A stretch of 64,000 nt of DNA, taken from Streptomyces sp. AM 2-1-1. Lineage in GTDB: Bacteria > Actinomycetota > Actinomycetes > Streptomycetales > Streptomycetaceae. The position numbers were made by a program, and so were the translations under genes. This document shows, one piece after another, positions 7,949 to 16,121 of this stretch. Below the pieces are notes generated by a model. It searched no databases and had not been told where the DNA came from. It saw only the letters and a program-made list of their open reading frames with translations. Numbering within the stretch: position 1 is the stretch's first letter; the number at the start of each line of letters is the position of its first letter. The DNA lies in the NCBI RefSeq assembly GCF_029167645.1, contig NZ_CP119147.1, forward strand, positions 2,294,001 to 2,358,000. The letters are read 5' to 3'.

Positions 7949-8623
7949 TCAGCCCTGGGCCGTGTGGCGCACCTCGGCGAAGCGGGCCCGGGCCGGTTCG
8001 GCGCCCGGGAGTGCCCAGAGCGCGGTGATCTCGCCGAGCAGCGGTCCCGCGTCGCCCTTGGCCTCCTCCGCGTCGCCCGTCAGGGCGCGCACCACCCGCA
8101 GGGTCCAGCGTCCGGGTCCGGCGGGGTCCGCCAGCAGGATGTCGGTGCCGAACATCCCGCTCTCGATGCTCTCGACGACCACTCCGTCGGGGATGTCCTC
8201 CCCCATCTCCCGGGCGTGCACGGTCGGGTCGGGGGTGTCCGAGTCGCTCTGCGCCTGCGGCTCGGCGCGACCGTGCAGCAGGGCGAGGAGGCGGCCGGTG
8301 AGCACCGGGTCCGAAGCGCCGTCGTACACCCAGCGCGTGCCCAGCACTCCGTGTTCGCTGGTCCCGATGAGCGCGGCCCCCGCCCCCTCCAGCGGGGCGC
8401 CCCGGTAGGTGACGGGCACGTGGTAGGGGTGCGGGCGGCCGGTCGAGGCGTCGCTGACCACCATGAACTCGATGCCCACCTCGCCCTGCGGGTCGTCGAG
8501 CCGGAAGCCCCCGGCTTTCGACAGTTCGGGCGTGGTGCCCGCGTACCAGGGCTGGGCGGGCAGCCAGGCGGCCACCAGGTCGAGCTTGCCGGGGGTCATG
8601 GTGGTGCGGTGGATGAAAGCCAT
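7949..8623 (-). CDS. Orphan maltokinase N-terminal cap-like protein
   Basis: Codes for 224 residues from ATG 8623. The first half (MAFIHRTTMTPGKLDLVAAWLPAQPW, then GGFRLDDPQGEVGIEFMVV and PYHVPVTYRGAPLEG) has the pattern of the Mak N-terminal cap domain found at the front of actinobacterial maltokinases (the GlgE pathway enzyme Mak/Pep2). No kinase catalytic domain follows; the remaining residues form a different alpha/beta region. In Streptomyces such free-standing cap proteins exist but have no established role. The gene stands alone between two terminator-like hairpins and a small membrane gene, so context gives no pathway. Confidence 0.75.
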   Translation of the reverse strand: MAFIHRTTMTPGKLDLVAAWLPAQPWYAGTTPELSKAGGFRLDDPQGEVGIEFMVVSDASTGRPHPYHVPVTYRGAPLEGAGAALIGTSEHGVLGTRWVYDGASDPVLTGRLLALLHGRAEPQAQSDSDTPDPTVHAREMGEDIPDGVVVESIESGMFGTDILLADPAGPGRWTLRVVRALTGDAEEAKGDAGPLLGEITALWALPGAEPARARFAEVRHTAQG

Positions 8624-8715
8624 GTCTCACTTCGTCCGTCGGTGAACAGGTCGGTCCATGATCGCGTGCCGGCCCCGCGCTGCGGCCCGGCGACGGGCCG
8701 GGCCGCGGCCCTCCG

Positions 8716-8943
8716 TCAGACGCGGGCCCAGGAGCGGAGGTACGGGCGCCGGGTGGCGCCGCGCGGCCGTACGGCATCCTGCGGCTGCGCGGGGACCGGG
8801 TCCGGCGGGTCGGTGCGGCGGGCGTGTTCGGCTGCGCGCAGCTCGCGGTCGATGCGGCGCTCGCGGGCGAAACCGACGAGGGCGGGGAGCAGGACGAGGA
8901 CGGCGAGGAGGGTGACCCCGAGGAGGTTCAGAAAGGTGTTCAT
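8716..8943 (-). CDS. Small single-span membrane protein
   Basis: Codes for 75 residues with one N-terminal hydrophobic helix (about residues 4-24) followed by a basic, proline-rich cytoplasmic tail (RERRIDRELRAAEHARR). It is divergent from the AraC-type regulator, whose start lies 81 bp away, so they share a control region containing an inverted repeat. No family recognised; the case for coding rests on codon bias and membrane-protein composition. Confidence 0.55.
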   Translation of the reverse strand: MNTFLNLLGVTLLAVLVLLPALVGFARERRIDRELRAAEHARRTDPPDPVPAQPQDAVRPRGATRRPYLRSWARV

Positions 8944-8978
8944 GGCTCCACTCTGGCCGCCGGGAAGCCGTCAGGGCA

Positions 8979-9015
8979 GTGGCAGGACTGTCCAGGAACA
9001 GCGAATTACTGCCAC
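8979..9015. promoter_or_regulatory. Inverted repeat GTGGCAG-N23-CTGCCAC, candidate operator
   Basis: gtggcag (8979-8985) and ctgccac (9009-9015) form a perfect 7-bp dyad in the 81-bp spacer between the small membrane gene and the AraC-type regulator. The second arm ends 9 bp before the regulator's ATG. Half sites of the TGGCA/TGCCA type are common for GlxA/AdpA-like AraC proteins, so autoregulation is a reasonable inference. Confidence 0.45.
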
Positions 9016-9024
9016 ACTGCGGTC

Positions 9025-9999
9025 ATGCTGAAAAACGTCGCCGCCCTACTGCTGGACGAGGTCCATCCCTTCGAACTCGGCGTGCTCTGTGAGGTGTTCG
9101 GCCTCGACCGCAGCGACGAGGGGCTGCCGGTGCACGATTTCGCGGTGGTGTCGGCGGAGGGCCCCGGGCTGCGCACCCACGCCGGCTTCACCATCACCGC
9201 GGCGCACGGCCTCGAACGGCTGGAGGAGGCCGACCTCGTCGCCGTGCCGGCGGGCAGCCGCTTCGTCGCCCGCACCTACCCGCCGGAGGTCCTGGAGGCG
9301 CTGCGGCGGGCCGTGGCACGCGGTGCGCGGGTGCTCTCCGTCTGCTCGGGCGCCTTCCTCCTCGGGGCGGCCGGGCTGCTGGACGGACGCCGCTGCACCA
9401 CGCACTGGCGGCACGCCGCCGAGCTGGCCGAGCGCTTTCCGCTGGCCCGGGTGGAACCGGACGTGCTCTACGTCGACGAGGGCCAGGTGATCACCTCGGC
9501 GGGGACCGCAGCGGGCATCGACGCCTGTCTGCACCTGGTGCGCCAGGAGTACGGCCAGGAGGTGGCCAACGCCGTCGCCCGCCGGATGGTGGTCCCCCCG
9601 CACCGGGACGGCGGCCAGGCGCAGTACGTCAAGCGGCCGCTGCCGCGCACCCGCTGCGACACCGTCGGGGACACCCTGGCCTGGATGGAGAACCACCTCG
9701 ACCAGGAGATGACCGTCGACCAGCTCGCGGCCCTCGCCCATATGTCGCCGCGCACCTACGCGCGCCGGTTCCAGCAGGAGACCGGCACCACGCCGTACCG
9801 CTGGCTGCTGCGGCAGCGGGTGCTGCTGGCGCAGCATCTGCTGGAGACCTCGGACGAGACGATGGAGGCGGTCGCGGGGCGGGCCGGCTTCGGCAACGCG
9901 GCGGCCCTGCGCCATCAGTTCGTACGCTCGCTGGGCACGACCCCGCACGCCTACCGGCGGACGTTCCAGGGACCGGCCGGGGTCGCCGAGAGGGTCTGA
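9025..9999 (+). CDS. GlxA-type AraC family regulator (DJ-1/PfpI domain plus HTH)
   Basis: Codes for 324 residues from ATG 9025; no clear ribosome binding site precedes it, so the mRNA may be nearly leaderless. Residues 1-170 form a DJ-1/PfpI-like fold with the nucleophile-elbow sequence VLSVCSGAFLLGAAGLLDG. Residues 215-315 form a double helix-turn-helix of the AraC type (MTVDQLAALAHMSPRTYARRFQQETG and ETMEAVAGRAGFGNAAALRHQF). S. coelicolor nrdAB is associated with an AraC-like gene called nrdS. This gene is the nearest such candidate here, but it lies 3.1 kb from nrdB behind four opposite-strand genes, so the name is not assigned. Confidence 0.85.
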   Translation: MLKNVAALLLDEVHPFELGVLCEVFGLDRSDEGLPVHDFAVVSAEGPGLRTHAGFTITAAHGLERLEEADLVAVPAGSRFVARTYPPEVLEALRRAVARGARVLSVCSGAFLLGAAGLLDGRRCTTHWRHAAELAERFPLARVEPDVLYVDEGQVITSAGTAAGIDACLHLVRQEYGQEVANAVARRMVVPPHRDGGQAQYVKRPLPRTRCDTVGDTLAWMENHLDQEMTVDQLAALAHMSPRTYARRFQQETGTTPYRWLLRQRVLLAQHLLETSDETMEAVAGRAGFGNAAALRHQFVRSLGTTPHAYRRTFQGPAGVAERV

Positions 10000-10027
10000 C
10001 GGCTCCCGGCGCGGCCCCCGGAGAGGG

Positions 10028-10765
10028 TCAGATGCCGCAGCTGGAGGCCGACCAGAAGTGGCTCGGGCCCTGGTTGACGTGCACGTGGTCACCGTGGTCC
10101 GGGTAGCCCGGGCCGAGGATTCCGTTGAAGCCGTGGTTACGGGCCTGGAGCGCCATGGTGCACAGCGAGCGCGCGCCCACCCCGAGGTCGACCGCGTCCC
10201 CGTACAGGTGGCGGCTGCCCGCCGCTCCGCCGACCGCCGCGTTGCAGGAGGTGGACCGGAAGCCGCTGGTGACGCGGAGCGGCTGGTCGCCGAGGGCGTG
10301 CCGCAGCGCCTCCAGCTTCCACATGCTGGTGAGCGCGTTGGCCCTGGCCGTCCCGGCCGCGACCGCCCCGCCCGCCCAGGTGCTGTTGCAGGTGTTCAGC
10401 TCCGCGTACGTGAAGTGGACCGGGGTGCAGTCGTCGTCCTGGAGCGCGTAGATCTTGGCCTGGGTGGCCGGGCCCGCGATGCCGTCGGCGGTGAGGCCGT
10501 ACGCGGCCTGGAAGCGCTTGACCGCGGCGGTGGTGGCGGGCCCGTACGAGCCGTCGACGGCCAGCACCGAGTTGTAGCCGGGGTACCCGGCGACCCGGAT
10601 CTGGAGCTGGGTGACGTCGCTGCCGGTGGCACCGGAGGACAGGGTGCGGGTGAAGGTGAAACACCCGTCCGCGTGGGCGGTGCCGGCCGTGAGCACGGCC
10701 CCGCCCCACGCAAGTGAGATGGTCATGACAAATCCGAGCAGGATGCGTGCGGCGCGCCTGAGCAT
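10028..10765 (-). CDS. Secreted peptidoglycan-binding M15-type peptidase
   Basis: Codes for 245 residues from ATG 10765. A signal peptide with cleavage after AHA (residue 32) precedes a PG_binding_1 domain (about residues 45-108, DVTQLQIRVAGYPGYNS... GYGPATTAAVKRFQ style). An M15_3 zinc D-Ala-D-Ala carboxypeptidase domain follows (about 115-240). Expected zinc ligands are H186 and D193 (SRHLYGDAVD) and H229 (HVHV). Six cysteines in the mature protein suggest disulfides. It should trim or bind cell-wall peptides outside the cell. It converges with the AraC gene. Confidence 0.88.
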   Translation of the reverse strand: MLRRAARILLGFVMTISLAWGGAVLTAGTAHADGCFTFTRTLSSGATGSDVTQLQIRVAGYPGYNSVLAVDGSYGPATTAAVKRFQAAYGLTADGIAGPATQAKIYALQDDDCTPVHFTYAELNTCNSTWAGGAVAAGTARANALTSMWKLEALRHALGDQPLRVTSGFRSTSCNAAVGGAAGSRHLYGDAVDLGVGARSLCTMALQARNHGFNGILGPGYPDHGDHVHVNQGPSHFWSASSCGI

Positions 10766-10888
10766 GTGGGGTGCTCCCTCTCGCGGTGGATGTGATCCCT
10801 GCGGAACGTGGGAGTGAGCCTGGCGCAGCGGTCGACGCGCGTCAACTCCCCCTGGGAAAACGTCCGATGACGAACGCCGCACACCGAG

Positions 10889-10926
10889 GGGCCCGTCCGC
10901 CGCGGAACACCGCGGCGGACGGGCCC
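10889..10926 (-). terminator. Strong terminator after def
   Basis: A 17-bp perfect stem (10889-10905 with 10910-10926, gggcccgtccgccgcgg and its complement) closed by a 4-nt aaca loop lies 36 bp after the def stop codon. It is one of the most stable hairpins in the window and lacks a T tract. Confidence 0.8.
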
Positions 10927-10961
10927 TCGGCGCCGGCTCTCGCGCCGGCGGCCAAAACGGC

Positions 10962-11600
10962 TCAGTCGTTCGGGACGACCTCGTAGCGCGGGGTGCCCTC
11001 GGCCATCTGCTTCAGCGCGTCCTTGCGGTCCCGCTTGGACAGCCGGTCGATGTAGAGGTAGCCGTACAGGTGGTCCGTCTCGTGCTGGAGGCAGCGCGCG
11101 AAGTAGCCGGTGCCCCGCACCTTGACCGGGTTGCCGAGGGCGTCCTGGCCGTGCACGACGGCGTAGTCCGGGCGGGCCAGTTCGGCGTAGGCGGTCGGCA
11201 CCGACAGGCACCCCTCGTTGGAGTCGTCCAGCACCCGGGCCTCCGGGGGCAGTTCCTCCAGGACCGGGTTGACGACGACGCCCACGTGCCGCACCCCGTC
11301 GTCGTCCGGGCAGTCGTAGACGAAGACCTTCTGGTCCACACCGATCTGGTTGGCGGCCAGGCCCACGCCCTCCGCGGTCCGCTGGCTCGCGAACATGTCG
11401 TCGATCAGCCGCGCCAGCTCGTCGCCGAACTCCGTGACGTCCCGGCACTCCTTGTGCAGGACCGGATTGCCCACGACCGTGATCGGACGGGAGGTACCGC
11501 GTCCGCGGTACGCCGCCTCACGCTCCTCGCAGTCCTCCGTGTCCACGACGAAACCCTCGTCGTCCACGCCGATCCGCTCGTCCGTCTCCTGCTGCGACAT
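10962..11600 (-). CDS. def: Peptide deformylase
   Basis: Codes for 212 residues. It removes the N-formyl group from nascent proteins using a bound metal. All three signature motifs are present: [10 protein letters not shown] (78-87), EGCLSV (129-134, metal ligand C131) and HETDH (173-177, ligands H173 and H177, catalytic E174). An acidic N-terminal extension of about 38 residues before the core ([17 protein letters not shown]) is longer than in E. coli, as in several actinobacterial copies. It lies 116 bp downstream of the TPR gene of the HD-domain operon and is followed by a strong hairpin. Confidence 0.95.
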   Translation of the reverse strand: MSQQETDERIGVDDEGFVVDTEDCEEREAAYRGRGTSRPITVVGNPVLHKECRDVTEFGDELARLIDDMFASQRTAEGVGLAANQIGVDQKVFVYDCPDDDGVRHVGVVVNPVLEELPPEARVLDDSNEGCLSVPTAYAELARPDYAVVHGQDALGNPVKVRGTGYFARCLQHETDHLYGYLYIDRLSKRDRKDALKQMAEGTPRYEVVPND

Positions 11601-11716
11601 GTCCGCCGTACGCCTTCCTGCAAACCGTGAACCGTGAAAACCCGGGAGCCGGGCAGATCCGCACCGGAGAATCGGTGCCCGTACAGCCTACGGGGAGACG
11701 GCGCCCGGGAGGACGG

Positions 11717-12775
11717 TCAGCAGACTTCTTCGAGATCCCGCCACTCGCGGCTGTCCGGGCTGTCGGCGACCCAGCCGTCCAGCAGCCCCCGCACCAGTCC
11801 GGCCGGGGCCGCGAGGCCGCACTCGCGCTCGGGGGACCAGAGGCCGCCCGCCGTACGGTGCCCCAGCGGGCCGGGGTGGCCGGGCTCACTGTGGTCGTGC
11901 GGGTCGAGGTGCTCGCCGTCGCCCTCGTCGCTCTCCATCCGGCTCTCCGAACAGGAACGGCAGAGCAGCCGCACCGACGAGGACCAGTCCTCGGCGGCGA
12001 ACCCGGCGTCCGAGGCGAGTTTCTCCAGCGCGTCCCGGTCCTCCTCGGTGGCCGCCTCCAGCAGCACCACCCACGTCGGCACCGGCGAGGGCGCCCACAG
12101 CTCGATCTCGTCGAAGACCGGGTAGGCGGGCCCCGCCGCCGTCACCCGCTCACCGTGGGGCACCCCGTCGTGCAGCACGACCTCGCCCCACCGGCGCCCC
12201 GAGGACGGCAGCGGGATCGACAGCACCTCGATCCGGGCCGGGTCGAGCCGGCGCCCCCAGACCACCTCGGCCTCACCCTCCGGCGACAGCCGCACCGCGG
12301 CGCTGCCCAGCTCCATGCCGGTCGGCTCGGTGGTCGCGGCGCCGTTGCCGGGCACCTTCAGGCCGTACGCCTGCCAGGCGCGGCGGGCCAGCGGCCAGTC
12401 CTGCAGCGCGGTCGCGGCGATGCCCACGTTCCACCAGTCCGGTGCGCCGGACTCCCGGTCCAGCAGCGCCACGGCCCGCAGCCCGGCCGACCGCGCCTGC
12501 TCCCAATCGTGCCGGAACTTGTGCAGCAGCGCCAGGTTGAACCAGGACTCCGAGAGCCAGGGTTCCAGGTCCGCCGCGCGCGTCAGCAGCGCCCCCGCGT
12601 CCTCGTACCGGCCGTCGCCGATGAGCGTGAACGCGCGGTCCGTGGCCTGACGCCACGAGGCGGACGGCCGATGCCGTGCCTTCCCGAAGATCCTCACGAT
12701 TCCCGCCTGTCCCGACTGGACACCCTCTTCTTTCGCATCCAACCATGCCCGGCCGGACGCCCGCTCATTACCCAT
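11717..12775 (-). CDS. TPR-repeat protein with C-terminal domain of unknown function
   Basis: Codes for 352 residues from ATG 12775, with ggggtga just upstream. Residues 45-140 hold two to three tetratricopeptide-like helices (ATDRAFTLIGDGRYEDAGALLTRAADLEP, WLSESWFNLALLHKFRHDWEQARS). The middle region (VVWGRRLDPARIEVLSIPLP, WGEVVLHDG) is a beta-rich domain I do not recognise. Near residues 270-275 is CRSCSES, and an Asp/His-rich stretch (DEGDGEHLDPHDHSEPGH) follows that might bind metal. It starts 3 bp after the stop of the second HD-domain gene, so it belongs to that operon. Confidence 0.8.
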   Translation of the reverse strand: MGNERASGRAWLDAKEEGVQSGQAGIVRIFGKARHRPSASWRQATDRAFTLIGDGRYEDAGALLTRAADLEPWLSESWFNLALLHKFRHDWEQARSAGLRAVALLDRESGAPDWWNVGIAATALQDWPLARRAWQAYGLKVPGNGAATTEPTGMELGSAAVRLSPEGEAEVVWGRRLDPARIEVLSIPLPSSGRRWGEVVLHDGVPHGERVTAAGPAYPVFDEIELWAPSPVPTWVVLLEAATEEDRDALEKLASDAGFAAEDWSSSVRLLCRSCSESRMESDEGDGEHLDPHDHSEPGHPGPLGHRTAGGLWSPERECGLAAPAGLVRGLLDGWVADSPDSREWRDLEEVC

Positions 12776-12778
12776 GGG

Positions 12779-14107
12779 TCACCCCGTCCGCACCCGGGGT
12801 GGGCCGCCCCGCGCCAGAACCGCGGCCAGCGCCTCGACCACCTGCGGCTGGTAGTCGTGGCCGGTACCGAGCCGCAGCTGTTCCAGGGCCCGCAGAGCCC
12901 CTCCCGCGCCTTCCCCGCGCAGATCCTCGTACGCGTTGACCGCACGGACGATCCGCGCGGTCAGCGGCTGCTCCCGGTACGGGTCCGCCTGCCGTTCCAC
13001 CACCACCGCCACCTTCGCGTCCACCCCGGTCTGCCGCACCACTGCCCCGCCCAGCAGCGCGATCCGGCGCTGTTCGGCCGCGGGCAGCCGGGCGGTGGCC
13101 CCGTCCGCCAGCGGGTCGACCAGGGAGAGCTGACCGATGTCGTGCATCAGCGCCGCGTACTCCAGCACGGCCAGCTCACCGCCGCCCAGCCCCAGCTCCC
13201 TCCCGACCGCCGTGCAGAGCTCGGCGACCCTGCGGGCGTGACCGGGCGGGGTGTACCCGGCGACCTCGGTGGCCCGGGCCAGCGAGGCGATGGTCTGCCG
13301 GTAGGTCGCGCGGACGGCCGCGTACCGGCGGAAGGAGACCTGGGTGAGGAGGAGCGGCACGCAGAGCACCGGCAGTGCCCAGAGCCCGGCGACGGCCACC
13401 CCGAGCGCCATCACCGCGCCGGTGGCACAGACCGCCGAACCGATGCCCGGCAGGCCGCGCAGTTCGTCGCGAAGGTGGGTGCCGTACGGATACCGGGTCC
13501 GCGCCGCCCGCACGAACGCGGCGAGCACCGCGTCGCAGAGCGCGGTCAGTCCCAGCAGAGCCACCAGGAGGACGGCGTACGCGGGCCCCTCCCCCAGCAC
13601 CCCGGTGAACTGCTCCGCGTCCCGCAACGGCTGGAAGCAGACGGCGGCGAAGGCCACGGTCAGCACCCGGCGGGCGAGCCGGTCGTGGCCGGGCCCCGGA
13701 CCGCGGCCGTGCCCGGGCCGGGGGACGGCCGCGAGGAGTTGCGCCACCACGACCACGGCGACCACCTGGAGCACCCCCTGCCCGGTCGGCTCCCCCGCGC
13801 TCCGCCCCAGCAGGGCGTACGCGAAGGCCCCGGCGGATCCGAGCGGCGCGGGCTCCCGTTCGCCGGGCAGGCCGCCCCGGCGCACCCCGGCCTCCGGTCC
13901 GGCCCCGGCCGGCACCGGACCCGGACCGGTCCGGACGCAGGACCCCAGCTCACCCACCGCGACGAGGGCGCCGAAGGCGAGGGCGTGCCCCGGTTCGGCG
14001 ACCCCGGACCAGAGGGTGTGGACCACGGCGACGAGCGCCAGCGCGAGGGCGGCGGCGTGCAGGAGGCGAACGGCGACGGGCGCTCCGCCTCCGGGGACGC
14101 CCTTCAC
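12779..14107 (-). CDS. Membrane protein with degenerate HD domain
   Basis: Codes for 442 residues from GTG 14107, overlapping the upstream gene by 4 nt (GTGA). About six to seven hydrophobic helices fill residues 10-265. The C-terminal 170 residues resemble the HD-GYP fold: GHARRVAELCTAVG and LEYAALMHDIGQL keep an HD pair. The later HHE and GYP motifs of active c-di-GMP phosphodiesterases are absent (the region reads DPYREQPLTARIVRAVNAYEDL). It is thus a paralogue of the preceding full HD-GYP protein that may be a regulatory or structural partner rather than an active phosphodiesterase. Confidence 0.85.
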   Translation of the reverse strand: MKGVPGGGAPVAVRLLHAAALALALVAVVHTLWSGVAEPGHALAFGALVAVGELGSCVRTGPGPVPAGAGPEAGVRRGGLPGEREPAPLGSAGAFAYALLGRSAGEPTGQGVLQVVAVVVVAQLLAAVPRPGHGRGPGPGHDRLARRVLTVAFAAVCFQPLRDAEQFTGVLGEGPAYAVLLVALLGLTALCDAVLAAFVRAARTRYPYGTHLRDELRGLPGIGSAVCATGAVMALGVAVAGLWALPVLCVPLLLTQVSFRRYAAVRATYRQTIASLARATEVAGYTPPGHARRVAELCTAVGRELGLGGGELAVLEYAALMHDIGQLSLVDPLADGATARLPAAEQRRIALLGGAVVRQTGVDAKVAVVVERQADPYREQPLTARIVRAVNAYEDLRGEGAGGALRALEQLRLGTGHDYQPQVVEALAAVLARGGPPRVRTG

Positions 14108-15546
14108 CGCTCGTTCCCCCCGTCGCCCTCGGCGGACCGGGCCGCCCCTCCCGCGACAGGTGCCTGCCCGCGCGGGGGCGGCAGGGTGGCCTCGTCCGAG
14201 GTCACCGCGACCGTCGTCGCCGACCAGCCGTGCTGGTCCAGGGCCCGGACCAGAGCCCGCACCATCAGGGGGTCGAACTGGCTCCCCGCGCAGCGGCGCA
14301 GCTCCTCCACCGCGGCGGCCACCGGACGGCCGCGCCGGTAGGAGCGGTTCGAGGTCATCGCGTCGAAGGCGTCGGCGACGGCGACCACCCGGGCGAACTC
14401 GGGGATGTGCGCGCCGGCGAGCCCGTGCGGATAACCGCTGCCGTCCAGCCGCTCGTGGTGGTGGAGGATCGCGGCCCTGGCCTCGTCGAGGAAGCCGATG
14501 CCCCGCACGATCTCGTGGCCGTACTCGGGGTGGAGTTCGATGACCCGTCGCTCCTCGGGGGTGAGCGGGCCGTCCTTGCGCAGGACACGGGTGGGCACGC
14601 CGAGCTTGCCGACGTCGTGCAGGATGCCGGCGAAGCGCAGCGCCTCCACCCGCTCCGGTGCCATGCCGATCTCACGGGCGATGAGGACGGAGGCGCGGCC
14701 GACGCGCTCGCTGTGGCCGCGCGTGTAGGTGTCCTTGATGTCGACGGCCTGGACGAGGGCCCGGATGGTGGCCCGGTGGGCGGCGTGCTCCCGGTGGTAC
14801 TGGGCGAAGACCCAGCAGGAGATGTACATCGGCAGCAGCACGAAGAGCGAGGAGAGCGGGCCGTAGGGGCCGCGCCACAGCACCGCCATCATCAGTCCGG
14901 CGAGCGCGTGCACGAGATGCGGCCCGAGCGGGGGGCCCACCAGCCCGTGCCAGGCGTTGCGGAGCGCCACGTGTTCGGCAGGCACCCGGACGGCGCCGTC
15001 CAGCAGGGCGAGGACGAGGCTGAAGACGACGGCGGCGGCGCAGGCGGGCAGCAGCACGTACGGGAAGTCGGGCACGGCCCCCCGCTCCCCGCCCGGCCCG
15101 GGTGGGCCGCCGAGCGCGGACCGGCCGCCGAGCGCCCCGTAGACCGTGGAGGCCGCCCACACGGTGACCGTGAGCTGCGCGGCCCGCCAGATCCGGCGGG
15201 CCGCGGACGGCGGGTGCTCGACCCGGCCGGCGAGGGAGCCGGGCACGGCGACGAGCGCGGCGGCCGAGGGCGGCAGCAGGAAGGCCGCGGCGAGCAGGAA
15301 CGGGAAGAACGAACCGGAACGGATGGGCATCCGCTCGCCGGAGAAGGGGCAGCGGCCCGGGAGTTCGCCCACGAGATAGAGGGCGGCCAGCAGGCCCAGC
15401 GTCCGCCACGCCACCGGGTCCCCGCCGGTGGGTGCGTGCGCCTGCCAGGGCCGGGTGAACTGGTCGAGTACGGGAGCGAGGCAGCCGGCGGCGCAGACCG
15501 CCACGACCGCGATGAACACGCGTGCCGCGACCGGTGTTCTCCTCAT
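14104..15546 (-). CDS. Membrane HD-GYP domain protein, putative c-di-GMP phosphodiesterase
   Basis: Codes for 480 residues from ATG 15546. Residues 8-250 contain about seven hydrophobic segments. Residues 260-440 form a complete HD-GYP domain: HSERV, ILHDVGKLGVP (HD pair), HPEYGHEI, HHHERLDGSGYPHGL (HHE and GYP) and VADAFDAMTSNRSYR. HD-GYP enzymes linearise cyclic-di-GMP or other cyclic dinucleotides at a bimetal site; in Streptomyces c-di-GMP controls development. It is the first gene of a tightly overlapping three-gene operon (HD-GYP, degenerate HD, TPR). The substrate and signal sensed by the membrane part are unknown. Confidence 0.88.
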   Translation of the reverse strand: MRRTPVAARVFIAVVAVCAAGCLAPVLDQFTRPWQAHAPTGGDPVAWRTLGLLAALYLVGELPGRCPFSGERMPIRSGSFFPFLLAAAFLLPPSAAALVAVPGSLAGRVEHPPSAARRIWRAAQLTVTVWAASTVYGALGGRSALGGPPGPGGERGAVPDFPYVLLPACAAAVVFSLVLALLDGAVRVPAEHVALRNAWHGLVGPPLGPHLVHALAGLMMAVLWRGPYGPLSSLFVLLPMYISCWVFAQYHREHAAHRATIRALVQAVDIKDTYTRGHSERVGRASVLIAREIGMAPERVEALRFAGILHDVGKLGVPTRVLRKDGPLTPEERRVIELHPEYGHEIVRGIGFLDEARAAILHHHERLDGSGYPHGLAGAHIPEFARVVAVADAFDAMTSNRSYRRGRPVAAAVEELRRCAGSQFDPLMVRALVRALDQHGWSATTVAVTSDEATLPPPRGQAPVAGGAARSAEGDGGNER

Positions 15547-15710
15547 GTCGCACCCGCCCCCGCATGGTCGATGGAGGCGTCACGCTAGCGAGTAGTCCGG
15601 GCGGAGGTGGAGCAACGATCGTGATTAGCGCGTACGGGTGATGCGCCTCCGGGCGCGCGCCGGGGAGGCGCGCGGGAAGAGCGCTGCGCCCGGGGAGGGA
15701 GACGGAGAAC

Positions 15711-15753
15711 GGCCGGGAGGCGCACCGCGTCCCGCGCGGTGCGCCTCCCGGCC
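15711..15753 (-). terminator. Terminator of the sigR-rsrA operon
   Basis: A 19-bp perfect stem (15711-15729 with 15735-15753, ggccgggaggcgcaccgcg and complement) with a 5-nt loop lies 47 bp after the rsrA stop codon and 165 bp before the next leftward gene start at 15546. No other gene is seen in 15547-15800. Confidence 0.8.
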
Positions 15754-15800
15754 GTCCTTCCGGCTCCGCCGGCGTGCGTGTCCCGGCGGCGTCGGTCGTG

Positions 15801-16121
15801 CTATTCGGTGGTGGCCGCCGACCGGTCCGTGTCGCCCAGCGACACGTCCTGGTCCGGCACCGCCTGGCCGGAACGGATCAGATCGATCCGGCCCATCACC
15901 TTCGAGCGCAGGTCCGTCGGGACGTCGTCCTGACCGCAGCAGCGCTTGACCAGCTTCTTCACGGCCTGCTCCAGGCCGTACTTCTCCAGGCACGGGGAGC
16001 ACTCACCGAAGTGCGTCTCGAACTTGGTGCAGTCGCCCTCGGGCATCTCGTGGTCGAGGAACTCGTAGAGGTGGTCGAGAACCTCTGAGCAGTCCGTCTC
16101 GTGCGGCTCTCCGCAGCTCAT
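15801..16121 (-). CDS. rsrA: Redox-sensing zinc anti-sigma factor RsrA
   Basis: Codes for 106 residues from ATG 16121, overlapping the sigR stop by 4 nt (ATGA). It binds SigR in the reduced, zinc-loaded state and releases it when thiols oxidise to a disulfide. The ZAS motif is intact: C11, H37, C41 and C44 (HFGECSPC), exactly the numbering known for S. coelicolor RsrA, plus the C61-C62 pair (KRCCG). Cytoplasmic. The acidic tail after residue 85 is variable in the family. Confidence 0.97.
   Translation of the reverse strand: MSCGEPHETDCSEVLDHLYEFLDHEMPEGDCTKFETHFGECSPCLEKYGLEQAVKKLVKRCCGQDDVPTDLRSKVMGRIDLIRSGQAVPDQDVSLGDTDRSAATTE

Noticed and set aside
11627..14341. A 904-codon plus-strand open frame across the TPR and HD-domain genes
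   Set aside because: It covers three separately recognisable minus-strand proteins and reads as His/Arg/Pro/Gly-rich low complexity.
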